From contig RQTK01000518.1 of NCBI GenBank assembly GCA_003991915.1, positions 83,709 through 147,708 on the forward strand: a stretch of DNA of 64,000 bases, read 5' to 3'. Below are positions 1 through 12,400 of the stretch, piece by piece. This DNA comes from Elysia chlorotica. Its lineage: Eukaryota; Mollusca; Gastropoda; Plakobranchidae. Within the stretch, counting starts at the first letter, position 1, and every line of letters begins with the position of its first letter. Position numbers and translations under genes: made by a program. Under the pieces are notes generated by a model. The model saw only the letters and a program-made list of their open reading frames with translations. It was not told the origin of the DNA and made no database searches.

Positions 1-84
<84 letters not shown>

Positions 85-116
85 TATTTTCATTATTATT
101 ATTATTATTATTATTA

Positions 117-157
<41 letters not shown>
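1..157. repeat. (ATT)n microsatellite at the window edge
   Basis: Trinucleotide ATT/TTA array with a few interruptions near 45, 80-94 and 119. It runs off the left edge of the window, so its full length is unknown. Confidence 0.95.
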
Positions 158-996
158 GAGTGGATAGATTTTTTTAAGCCAAAATGATGAATTTTGGCCT
201 ACTATCTAGTGCTTTTCAAAAATCCTCACTGGCAACCCTGGCCTTCCAAAGTTCTTTAGGCCCACTTACGCTTTGGCTACTGAGATTTCAGATCTAGTTA
301 TAGATCGAAACAAAATCTAGCCAATGATACGATAGATCATTGTCTAATATAATTTTGACACGCATAGCGCAATAGCAAACGGTAATAATTAATTTAATAA
401 GGTTCAGGTTTACAGTTGTATTTTGGTTTAGGAGAGGGAGAGTTTAAATACTTTTCGATCGTGGAATTGATACTGACCATCATTGTCTAACTATAATTAT
501 CGTTTGGCCAGATGTAAACTAAGCTTAGATAGATCTAGTAGTAGATCTATATCGAAAGTTCCCAAATGCACCAGGGCTCAGGCCAGACCTTGACACCAAC
601 TTAATTTCTCCAAGACAGAGTGGAGTTAAATATCAATATATTATATAATTTGATCTAGGTTTAGATCTAGATCTAGTAATAAAAATTAAAATCTAAGAAT
701 CTACTATCTCTAGATCCAGATCTAGATCTAGATATATAACAATCTTGATCAATGAACACTTTCCAATGCTTCCGCAAATCTTTATGTATGCTGGTTTTTA
801 TTTTTAATCTAGATCTAATCTAGATCTAGATCTAGATTATAGAATCTATATTAGTGTAGGTCTAGATTCTATAGCCTAGCATAAGAATCTAATCTGCAGT
901 TAGATCTATATTTCTAGATCTAATCTAGAATTTAGCACTGTCACTAGGCTTGAATTATTGTCTAGTAACCAGAACAGGTGAATCAAATTCAACCCA
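158..996. other. 5' flank of the thioesterase gene, GATCTA-rich
   Basis: No gene is seen here. The stretch is AT-rich and carries many copies of the self-complementary hexamers AGATCT/TCTAGA, in runs near 645-680, 710-735 and 808-850. It should contain the promoter and 5' UTR of the downstream thioesterase gene, but I see no convincing TATA box or initiator. An in-frame TGA at 979-981 closes the reading frame just upstream of the chosen ATG. Confidence 0.6.
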
Positions 997-2817
997 ATGA
1001 TAGATCTAGATCTAGTTCAAACGAAAGGCAAATTATCATTATCAAGGCCAAAAATCACCTTGTGCCTTATAACCTTCGCTGTGGTTTTTGCAGGTGCTGC
1101 TGTTGTTATCAAGTGGTCAACTTTTATGGGAGCCTCGACCTCCAGTAACAACATGAGTCCACCGATTGTTGTTCCAGCCAAAGAGAAAGCTACTGCTTCG
1201 GTAAATTGATTCCTCCATTTTTCTTACCCTAACGTTTGGTTGTAGCTCATCAGTGAAAGCTTGGACATGTTGTTGAAATGGCTGAGTTTATGCTCATTTT
1301 TTATATGTTTTTGTAGAAATGTTGCTATAGATAGGTCTGACATAAATTGTAAATTTTAACAAGTGTCTAATGATATTTCTACCAAAATAATGTAGAATTA
1401 GAAACACTGTTCATATTCATATTGCTATTTTTATTTCCCACTTGTAATATACTAACTTTCTTGAGATCTAAAAAATGGGAAACTAAGATAGTTTTGCTTG
1501 CTGTGGCAGTCTGACCAAAAATTTGCAATGTTTGGAGAAGAACACTTGTATAGAATTATAAGTGAGGCTTATACATGATTTTTAATGCAAATGATATATA
1601 TATATATATCGATGTAACGACTGTCATAATTTATAAGGTTTATTTAGCTAAACTTTCAGATTAAAAAAAGAGCTGAAACAGGTTTCTGCTTTATCTAGAA
1701 TTTAAAACGTGTGTCCGATTTGAAACTGAGGTTTTACAAGGAAATAAAATAGTTTTAGTGCTTGTCTCAAAAGCAGTAAAAATGACATGTCAAAACTGTG
1801 GCATAGTAACTTTATATGTTTTAAACCGCAACAAATGTTAATTTAGAGTGAGGTTATCATAGCTGCCGACCAGTGCATATATAATACATTAGTACGTATT
1901 TGAGTTTTTATCTCCCGAGTGTGTTCGTCCATATCTCTTCATATATATGTATTTGACGGTAGTCAGCTAAAGTTGGGAATTCCGTCGATCGGTTAGTACT
2001 TGCTGCCTTTTCGGTAAGCTGAGCCGTTTACTGGGCCCGTTCACATTTTTAACGTCTCATAAGTACCCCCTATGCTTTGTGGCACTGGGATAGTCCGAGT
2101 CTCCTATAGACTTGTAGATTAATCGTTCAATTGTGGCTCTTTTCAGTATTTAAAAAAATGTGGTAAATAATGTAATACTATCGCAGCAATTATGATTTTG
2201 CCATCAGCGATCAATCCATCTAGAAATCCCCTGGTTTTGTTCACCTGTTCTAGGCAGAGAGTTTTGTTTTCAAGAATCCATTTTTGGGGGGCGACCAGTT
2301 AGACCCGAACCAAACTGCCACTGGTGGCTGGCTTGGAGGTTTTTTATGAAACCCTCTTGCATTTATTTGCGTAATCAGACCAAGGCTAAAAAATAGAAGA
2401 GGGTTTCATACAAAAGCCAAAGCCGCACATACACACACACTCTTGGCGGACCTCGCATTATTGCATTTTACTCAAAGATGTTACACTGTACAAGATTTTT
2501 GATTTTATTATACTAGATTGTGACTGCGTTCCTCTTGGGTCTTAAAATCCACCCTTGTTGGATATTGTATGTTAAAATATCAAGGAAAGTTGATTTTTCA
2601 AATAACAAGAAGGAATTTTTCTTCACTCTTTAAAATTTGGCCAAACGATCTTTATTTCCATGTATGAAAGTTATCCAGAAAACAACTTTTGTACTCTTTA
2701 TACGTTTTGCTAACATACATTCTTCCCACCAATCCTCCCCTCTCTCTCTCTCTCTCTCTCTCCCTCTTTCCTCCTCTCTCCCTCTCACTTTTTTCTCCAC
2801 CTTCCCCCCCCCCCCCC

Positions 2818-2859
<42 letters not shown>

Positions 2860-5662
2860 CTATCTCTCAACTGGCAGTCCATCTATCTCTGATCAGTATT
2901 CTTAGTTTAGCTGTACATATATAAAAAAAAACCCAACAACACCAAGACCTGACTGCCCAAAGTCACCTTTTGATCTAGGGTCTACCCCTGTCCTGAGGAA
3001 GCCTGATGACATGGTGTGGTGAGTGCTCTAGGGTGCGCAACACTGAACGGTGCCTATTAAACTCTGATGAATTGGAAAACAATTTTTAACTATTCTCAAA
3101 CGGTCAATTCACGGTCTGATTTTTTGCTCAGCACACCTTCACCTCTAACAGTTGTTTGTCGTAGTTATCACGGATTATATAATATCATAATCAGGATTCA
3201 CAAAGGCCCAGATCTAAGCTTAATCTAGATCTGTTATTTCAAACGATGGTTGCTGTTGCCTGCCGATAATGTGTTGCAACGTTAGCCAAACTGATGCTAA
3301 CTTTTATCGTGTCGCTGTTGGTGGTTTAAAAAACCTTAGAATGTATATTATTAAAACTTTTTTTTTTTAATGAACATTATTTTTAATGTCCCATAGGACA
3401 TCTATATTTTTTTAATCATTTTTGTACATTTACAATGTATTTGGGGACACCTGATTTGTGGTATTCTCCGTTAAATTGCCGTTTGAAGAATGATACCTCC
3501 AAACATATTTGTCTCAAGTGGAACAGCATCTTGTGAAGGGGAATCTAGATCTAGACTATAGCTTTACATTCTAAATCTATCTGAGTGACATCCGATGGTA
3601 TAGATCTATATCTAATTATCTATATACAATTGTCTTCGTCTCAAACTTAGACACGCGATCAAATCCAAATCGCTCCACCCTAAAATCCCAAATTTTACAG
3701 ACAAGTTGAAGATTTGATTCTTTTAACTTTAAAAAATAAGCATAGGCAAAGTTACAATACAAAAACTCAAAATTGAAACAATTGCACGTTGTTGAATATG
3801 AAATTTAAAGTAATTTACTTTTAATCCCTTTGTTTTTTCAAGCTGCATAAAATGTTAAAAAATGATTGTTTGAGATAAAGCTAATGGAATTAAAAGGTGA
3901 AAAGCTGAATTTTTTTTTTTATTACCTTTAAATCTTCTTCTTCTTCTTCTCGTTCTCCAACACTCTCTTCAAATTCTGATCCCAGCCTGGGCAATGAAGG
4001 CTACCGTTTTCTCTAGCTCAGGAAGGGGCCTGTATAGCTTCGTGTGCATGTCTATTCTCTCCCTCCAGATGGACTGTCTAACATTGCTGTATATCCTGCA
4101 ATCCTGTAGCACATGTTCATGTTGGGCTGTTTTTGCTGCCTGTCCACACAAGCAGAGATTTGTTTCGCCGACTTTAAATATCTTGTGGATGTGGTGTTTT
4201 AGTCAGTTATGTCCAGTCCTGAGCCTAAAAATGGTGGTTTGGCCTCGTCTGCTTAGGCAGTACACCCCATCTTGCTTGTTGTATTCAGGGTGACTCTTTT
4301 TCCACTTTTTGTTTAGGCTGGTTTTGATTATGGACTTTACTTCTCTGTATGTGAGGTCACTTTCAATCTGTTCCAGTACTGATCCTTCCTTTGCCAATCT
4401 GTCAGCCCGTTCATTTCCCTCTATCCTGCAGTGGGCTGGGATCCACTGCAAGACCAGAGACTCTGTGTTTCTAACTACATTTCCTAGACACTTAGCAAGA
4501 TATTGTCTTTCTTCCCCCTTTAAGTCTTCCAATTTTTCCAAGACTGACCTTGAGTCACTGAAAAGTACTGCTCTGGCTTTTTGGATGGATGGTGTGATCC
4601 TCTTTAGTATATAGTCAAAGCTTCTTTGATGACCTTTAAATAAAACTGCAAGATTCCTTGTTAAATCTTTACAACTTATAGCTAAGAGCACAACCTTCAT
4701 TTTTGTAACTAGAAGCAAATACTTGTAATCATTCAACGAAGTGTCGTTGCTGTTACATGTATTTTTCCTCGAGACTGGGGTAGACAAGATGTTGCAGGAT
4801 AAAAATGAACAATTTACGAGACACAGATGTTTAATCAAAGTTAAAAAAAACGTGACATAATTATCTCGACGATAAGGGGAATTATTACAATTAACGCGTG
4901 CAACAAAAATATGGAAGTAGGCAAAAACATAAAAAAATGACAGTGATTGCCTTTATTTCTAATTACCTGTGTGTGTGTGTGTGTGTCACCATACTCTAGT
5001 TCAGCTACATTGATTTTGCTCTATTAAACAAAACATCTACGGAGGAAGAATGCGTGTGTTTTGGTGTGAGATAGAGGGGAGTGGGGGATGATTTAGTGGA
5101 AGCATGTTAAGTTGTAGCATACGCCGATCGGTTTCTTTAACGTTTTTTTTTTTAACGTACGTGTTTATTTATCTTGTTTGTAGTCGCCCAAATAAGCATC
5201 AAAACATCGTGTTGACGTTACTGTTGGAAGCGGACCAAAATTAAAACCATGCCTTGTATGCAGTGCTTTGCTATGCAGAACCGCAAGCTCCTGTTCGATT
5301 TTGTTCTGTGTAACCCTTTTTTCTCTAGTCTAGAAACGAAGCGACGGCCTGTCTAATTATCGATCTCACCATGTTTCTTGTGAATGTGATGCTCAGGGGA
5401 GAACTAGTGCTGTGCATGGACACCAGTCTATGCTGTATCCTCTACGTGTCTGGTCGTTAGATGAGCCCTCTCTCTCTCTCTCTCTCTATCTCTCTAAATC
5501 TGTCCGTCTATCGTTCTCTCCTATTTTCTTTTCCTCACTTCCGCGTCTCTCTTTGTCTCTGTGTCGGTCGGCCTCTTGCTCCATCTCTTCCCCCCCTCTC
5601 TCTCTCCCTCTCTCTCTTTCTCTCTCTCTCTCTACCCCCCCCCCCCCCTCTCTCTCCCCCAC

Positions 5663-5721
<59 letters not shown>

Positions 5722-8700
5722 GTCTCTTTACATAAACTGCGCCTCAATTTTTTTAACTCAGAAAATATTTACCTTATTTTTCTGTGTTTTGTTTTCTTCG
5801 CTCACTATTTCTTGCCTATTTTTACCGGTTTTGAAGTCAATCCCGATTTCCCGACTTCCATAGGAATGTACCGATTATTCAAAATGAAGATATTCAGCAT
5901 CGCGATCGACGATTTTTTTTTTTTCAAATAACTGTGTCTCTGTTCACCGCTCACCAAGAGGCCCAAGACTAGCCCGCTTCCGAGGCAGCAAAAAGCCATT
6001 ATTACATTTTAGCCGAGTCCGTCTTGGCGACGTATTTTGTTAAATATTTAGGCCTAGAGTCATGCGCTCTTGATCAAAGCCTATTCTCTTAGTTTTAAGT
6101 TTTTTTATACTAATGATTGAAAGGGTACTGATGGTACACCTTCCAGAGCTGCCAACCCGTACGCTCTTACTTACTTTCTTTAACCTTTTCTTCTCAAATA
6201 CGGCGATACGTATTTTAATAGGAAGTGCACAGTCTTGGTTATTCTAGAGTCGTAGGTGTAATGTATAGCAAATAAAATAACAGAACGGATATTGAACATT
6301 TCTTTTCTAAAGTACTTCAGTTTCAAGCACATGAGGAAGCAAAACAGAGAGACATATACAAAGAAAGAGAGAGAGAGAGGAGGGGGGAGATGAAAATGAG
6401 TCTAGAAAACCGAAAGAGAATGAAAGAGAGAAACTATGTGTGTGTGTGTGTAAGAGAGATAAGTTAAAAGACTAAGAGAGAAAGAAAGAGAAGACGCAAC
6501 TAGAGATATATAGAGAGAAAAGTTAAAAAGCCAAAAGAGGAGAGAAGCTAAAAAGCCAGGGGAGAGAGAGAGAGAGAGGTGGGAGGGGGATTGAGTTGGT
6601 TTAACGTTCAACTTCAGCACTATCTAGGCTATATCGTGGACGAGCCCCAGGACTGACTTCTGACAATTGTATGTGCTTCCACACACGAGACAGGGATACC
6701 ATGACTCCTGTCCCAGCCGCTCACATTAAATGGACACCGACTGAACCAGGAGGGGGTGAACTCAAGGTTCGAACCACGGCCCTTATGCGTTGGAAGCCGG
6801 TGTTCTGCCCCCAGAAGTTCGAGCGTGTTCGTCATTTCTTTGGAGAAAAATACGATAATTTAAAGTGTGAATAGCAAAGATTCGTGAGGGGGGTGTAAAC
6901 GACGAGGAAGGTCGAGGGCTGGGTGTGAATTGGTATTATCTATTAAACAACGAATAACCGATTAATTAGATCTACGTTACTTGTTTGTAAAAGCATATTG
7001 AGCTCATGATAACGCAAATCAGAATCATTATTTGCTTGAAAACGACGGCCAGTGTAATGACTGAAAGTCTAGATAGAGAGATCGGTATTATTCGGACGAA
7101 TGCACGCAACGGAAAACGACCATTTGGAACTGATCAGTATCTCTGGTCATTGACTAACCCAATCTCGATAGCACTGTTTAACAAGTGCAAAAAAAATAAG
7201 AACACATCACAGATGTCTATTAATTAATAGAGAACACATGTAGCGCATATCGATAAAATAATTATATAAATCGTTCATATCGTTCGTGATTGAGAGGAAA
7301 ACCATAGCCGTGTCTCAAATACATACATACCCCCCCCCCCCCCCCCCCTTTTTTTTTTCTTCTAAACAAAAACAGCGTTACCGCCCAGAGGGTCGTGCAT
7401 TTTCTATTAAACCCTTATTTAAAGAAGGAAAAAAAAACCCTCCTCGACCTAAGTACAGTGAACACCGGCTCGGGTAACGCCCACTTTCCCCAGTAAACAT
7501 TGTATGAAATCCGTGAGCTAAACACATTTTGAAGTGTAACACTGTCCATAAATCATGTGGGTTTTTTGTTGTTGTTGTTTTTCCATTTTGAAAAATTTTA
7601 AAGCCAGTAAATAACCCATGACAAGGAAAAGATGAAAACTTTTTTTGATTTTGATTCTATTACCTAAAAAATGTATTTTTTAGATATAGTTTGGATTCTA
7701 GTAGCTATGTAAAACACATCGCCCTGAAATATCTTAGAATCCGCTTTTCCTTTATTTAGATCTAGACATAGATCGGTTGCTGCTCTTAGGACTCAACTAA
7801 TGCATATGCTTTTTTTTTAAATCAAATGCAAATGTAGATTTAAATCGATATAGGTCTATGTCTGTTTTTTTTTCTTCTGTTTTGATTACTTGTTGTCACA
7901 GTCCAGTTAGCTGGGCCTATAAATTATATCTGCGCATGTTTTACCGTCACAAGCCTAAGAGTAAGATGATTCTAATTCATATTACATAGCTACCGTACTA
8001 AAATTCATAAAATAATACATTTAGATTAGAAACAGACAAAAAGATTGATTTATTGTTGAATCCCAACTGGCCTGTAAATCTGGATCTATATAGGAATATC
8101 TAGATAAATGCAGTCTACTCCTCAATTGTTGCTAAGTTGGAATCTAAGATATAAATTAGATCTTTAAGTTAACTGGGTAGTTTATATGCAGATTTTCGAT
8201 TTTTAACACTCTGTTGGTCTTATGTAGGTAATTAGTTCCTGAACGGGTCTACACTTTTAGATCTAGATTATTGGTCTAAAGGGTTATATCTAGACCAAGC
8301 GAAACTAACCTCTCATGGTTTAATGGGCAGGTAAACGATGATAATTAAGGATTGTGTTGTCTAGATTTAGTTTTGCAATCAATTGGAACGCAATATTCAC
8401 TTTTCTGCTCAACATTATTTTTTTTCTAAGTTGACTTCGTTTGTTATCACTTTGAAGTTGAAGACGAAACTAATACCAACGCAACGGTAAACAACATAAT
8501 CAGCTGGTACCACAGGTTGTATCTCACGGGCGCTGCTATTTGATGTGGACACTTTTTTAGCCAGTGGTATCCAGGAAATTCACGAACTGAACTATCCCAT
8601 CCTTTTCCGAAAGTTGCGATGTATCACACACACAAAAAAGTTTGTAGCCTGGCCGCTTTGATTACAAAGAGCCCTTATTTTGTCAAAACTTTTTTGTTTG

Positions 8701-9413
8701 TTTTAGAAAATATGGGTAATCATTTGCTATCTTGATGAAGAATTCAAAAGAACCATAAGGGCCACAAAGTCATCCAAAGGTATAATCGACTCATCCCGTT
8801 TAAAGTACTTTTGTGTTTGTTTGTTTTTTTGGGGGGGGGGGGGGGTTGTGGAGGTTTTTTAATTTCGTGTTAATAGCAATATTGAGACAGAAACACTATT
8901 GTGTCTAGAGACATTCCCAATACACATGTACTGAGTAATGTATCATGAATAACACCGACCGAACTAGTAGGGAAAAAACTGCGTTTGTACCTATTTTTTG
9001 CTCTGAGACGAGTACTTAAATGGGGATTTTTGAAGAAGGCAGACCTGCAAGTAACGATTGCACTAGTAACATTAGGACTATAATAAATGCTGTATGTGTT
9101 CATGAATAAGTGACAGCAAAAGTTCTATCAAGGTATTCTTCGTTGAGTTTGATTCTGAGTTGTGTGAAATTGAGGACATACTCACAAAAGTATGTTCATT
9201 AATTGTGAACGAAAACATTACTTGTATTTGACATTCTTACACCAAATATTTGTTTTTTTAAGAACTGGACCACATATGGTAGTTTCAATGAATTCAGTGG
9301 TTTCAATTTATGATTCATGAGAAATCATATACATCCTTAAGTTTTCACTTTTCTATACTATTAAAATAATTTAAAATGATGCACAGAATACTTGTATTTT
9401 TTATAAATACTTA

Positions 9414-9491
<78 letters not shown>

Positions 9492-12400
9492 CCCCTCCCT
9501 CCCTCCTCATAAATATCTACATCATACTTCACATGTACACATTTTCCTTTATTCTTTTCAGCAATAAGTTCACTTTTTTATATTGTCAATATTTCTTAAC
9601 ATAATAAATAGATCAGGCACAAATCATTCAACCTTCTCCTAAATTTGATTACTACTCTTGCTGTTTTTGCCTGCGATTTCTCTATACAGCTTTACGATCA
9701 AAGGAATGTTTCTCTAAAAGAAATTTATTATCGGATGAGTTACACTTTGTGTAATTGACCGGGTCATGAAATTGTAACGTTCGTTTTTATTTTTACATTT
9801 AAAAGTTAAAAAACTTCAAGTATAATTTTCTTACCTCTCTTTCTATCATAGTTCTTGAAGGGTGTTGGTGGATACACTGTGAAGAGAGAATTTTTCTCTG
9901 TCTCATGACTAGAAGATTGAATAGAGCTTAGATTCTTTGGCTCTGCACATTCAAGGCATCATGCTTCTGTTAAAGTAGGCCTGTGATTTGACTCTTTGAG
10001 CCCTGTTCTGGTGATTGTGTCCCCACCCAGTTGGATTGGTGTTAATTTAAAGTGACAGGCTGAGACAGTCATGGTATATCTGTGTACCAGCATGTTAACT
10101 TTAACTTGTCAGGCGTTAGTCTTGTGGCTCGTCCACAATATAGCTTATATGGTGCTGACATTGAACGCTAAGCAAAAATTACAACACTTACATTACCTCA
10201 AGGCATTATTTTTTCTATGAAATGTTCAAATTATCGTAGATATCAACCAACTTCTGAATAATGAAACATTGTAGCCATAATGCATCTGAATTATGAGGAT
10301 AAGTAACTAAATATTTTATAACATAAATACAACATGATTTTAAAAAATGTGTAACAGTTACGGGTTCCAATCTAATTTTAAATCCTAAATTATTTAATTT
10401 AAATGTCCCTTATATGTTTACCTATATATTTTCACAGGTCATATTTCTCCATGGATTGGGGGATACAGGGTGAGTTTTCAAAAGTGACAGTTAATATTTG
10501 CGATCAAGTTCAGGACTTAAACAAAGCTTTAACTTAGAATGCAATTGTCGCATGTCGACATCTCTTAAAATTGGAGTTCTTATTGATAGAGGCTCTGTTA
10601 ACGGTTTACTTTTATCAATATAATTTTGGTAGCTTGAGCGGTTCATAGAAGGGCCATCGATCGTGTGAATTTGTCGTATGTCCTATGAAGGTATGGAAAA
10701 AGTAGTTTTCAATTGTCATAAATCCAACCTTAATATCATTGTCTTATTAGATGGACATACGACAGTCAATTGTCGTAAATCCAACCTTAATATCATTGTC
10801 TTATTAGATGGACATACGACAGTTGCATTCTGAGTTAACGAAAGCTGTTTGGTGAATATTATAATCTTTTTGCGTTTGATCAGTTTACTTTTTAAAATTC
10901 TAAAATGTTTATTTTTAATTACTCTTTAGGATGCAAAATACCTCCAGATTAAGCTTTTAATTTAAAATTCAAAATATGTATATAATTTTTAAGTGTGTTA
11001 TTATGAGGAGCTGAAAGCGAGTTTAATCATTGAAAGGGCTTAAAAGGCATGTGATGAAATTCATGGTTTGTGTGGAAAGAACCTTTATTAGGCATACCAT
11101 AATGTGTATTTCCAATCTTTGCCTCTCCACAATTTTCTCTTTACACTCTCCTTGGAACAAGGTAGCATGCTTTTCTGGAAAATTTTATTGTTGAGAAAAT
11201 GAGTGTCACCAAACCAGTTGGTGAATGCCTCAAAAGTATGAAATGTGTAACTGAGGCGTAAATCTTATTTAGGGAAAAAGGTTGCTTTAAAAAAGTATTT
11301 TGTTCAAGTTTTGTCAGATTTAATTTTATTTGAAAGGTATCTATGGGACAATTTAAATATGCACTTATATGTTATATACCATTTTCATGGAAATTTTGAA
11401 ACATATTAATCAAGGTCTACAAAACGGACAATTTAAAAAAAAGCTTGAGGAAGATTTATGGAAACTATGAGATTTGATAAATGGTACAAGAACGTCATGA
11501 TTTTTTCATCAATGGACAAGCATGTAGAGGCATCAAATCAGTACAAAAGTCAATGATTTGGGTATACCTCATTTGTGAGCCAACCAGGGTGAATTAGGCA
11601 CAAGTCAGAAATTGGACTTTTTGAGTTATTAATAATGTGTTAAACAGCATCAATGCACTTAAAAGACGTTGAAAAAAAAAACAATCAGAGATGCTTCTTT
11701 TTACATGACTAATATGTCTTTACTATGTTTAAAGGGCTTTAGCTTAAAACTTATATAAGTGACTTGTGCCTGATGCACCCTGGTTGGTTCACATTTAGAC
11801 TTTCTTCTTTCAGTCATGGCTGGGCCGAATTGTTCAGAGAACTCAAATTGAACCATATACGTTGCGTATGTCCTCATGCGTAAGTATTCAGTAATTTATC
11901 ATTGTGAGTTAGTGGTCTGTGAAATAAGGTTTTAAGAAAAAAATAAAAAAGATTTATTCCTGCAGATTAATAATAAGTAAGACCATATTGTTTTTTTGTG
12001 TTTTTTTTTTTATGATGAACATCGCCTAGCTCTAATTTCCATTAACTTTTTTACACCTGATATTGAAATGCTTACAGTGTCCGCAAGGTCATATTACTTA
12101 CCTAGAGAGTTCACTAATAGGTACATAACTTGTGTCTATATTCCACCTACAGCAAATACACACAATGCTGCTGAATTTTTAAGACTACACATAAACAAGA
12201 TAGAGACGGAAGTACCCGACGCACTTAAAATCTCACTGGTGACTTTAGTAGGTGTTATGTGACTAAATGCTTGACTGGGTTTGAACATCAAATCACATGT
12301 GCCACCAGAGGAAACAATATGCTAGACCTCCTTTGCTGTTTTATCTCAGCATAGAGGTAAGGATGGGTTCAACTGAACAATTTAACCGGCTAGAACTATT

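Larger units (their letters stand above)
1201..10437 (+). other. Intron 1 of the thioesterase gene
   Basis: A 9.2-kb GT-AG intron with donor TCG|GTAAAT and acceptor TTTCACAG. It holds a foldback repeat (2320-2420), CT-rich arrays (2740-2868, 5467-5719, 9414-9487), a 5'-truncated LINE (3934-4631), two SINE pieces (6592-6820 and 10020-10172) and homopolymer runs of C/T (7331-7359) and G (8831-8846). GATCTA clusters occur near 3220, 3545, 7760 and 8260. I see no coding exon of another gene. Confidence 0.8.
10470..11813 (+). other. Intron 2 of the thioesterase gene
   Basis: Contains two inverted-repeat MITEs, at about 10520-10849 and 11574-11793. The second ends 20 bases before exon 3. The rest is AT-rich with no recognisable feature. 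Confidence 0.8.

Noticed and set aside
1860-2130. Similarity between about 1860 and 54050 (CATAGCTGCC-ACCAGT)
   Set aside because: The shared text is short and the following sequence diverges quickly; not enough to define a repeat.
5412-5931. Open frames rich in Ser and Leu
   Set aside because: They are produced by (CT)n and poly-C runs. No family motif, splice signal or conserved segment supports them.
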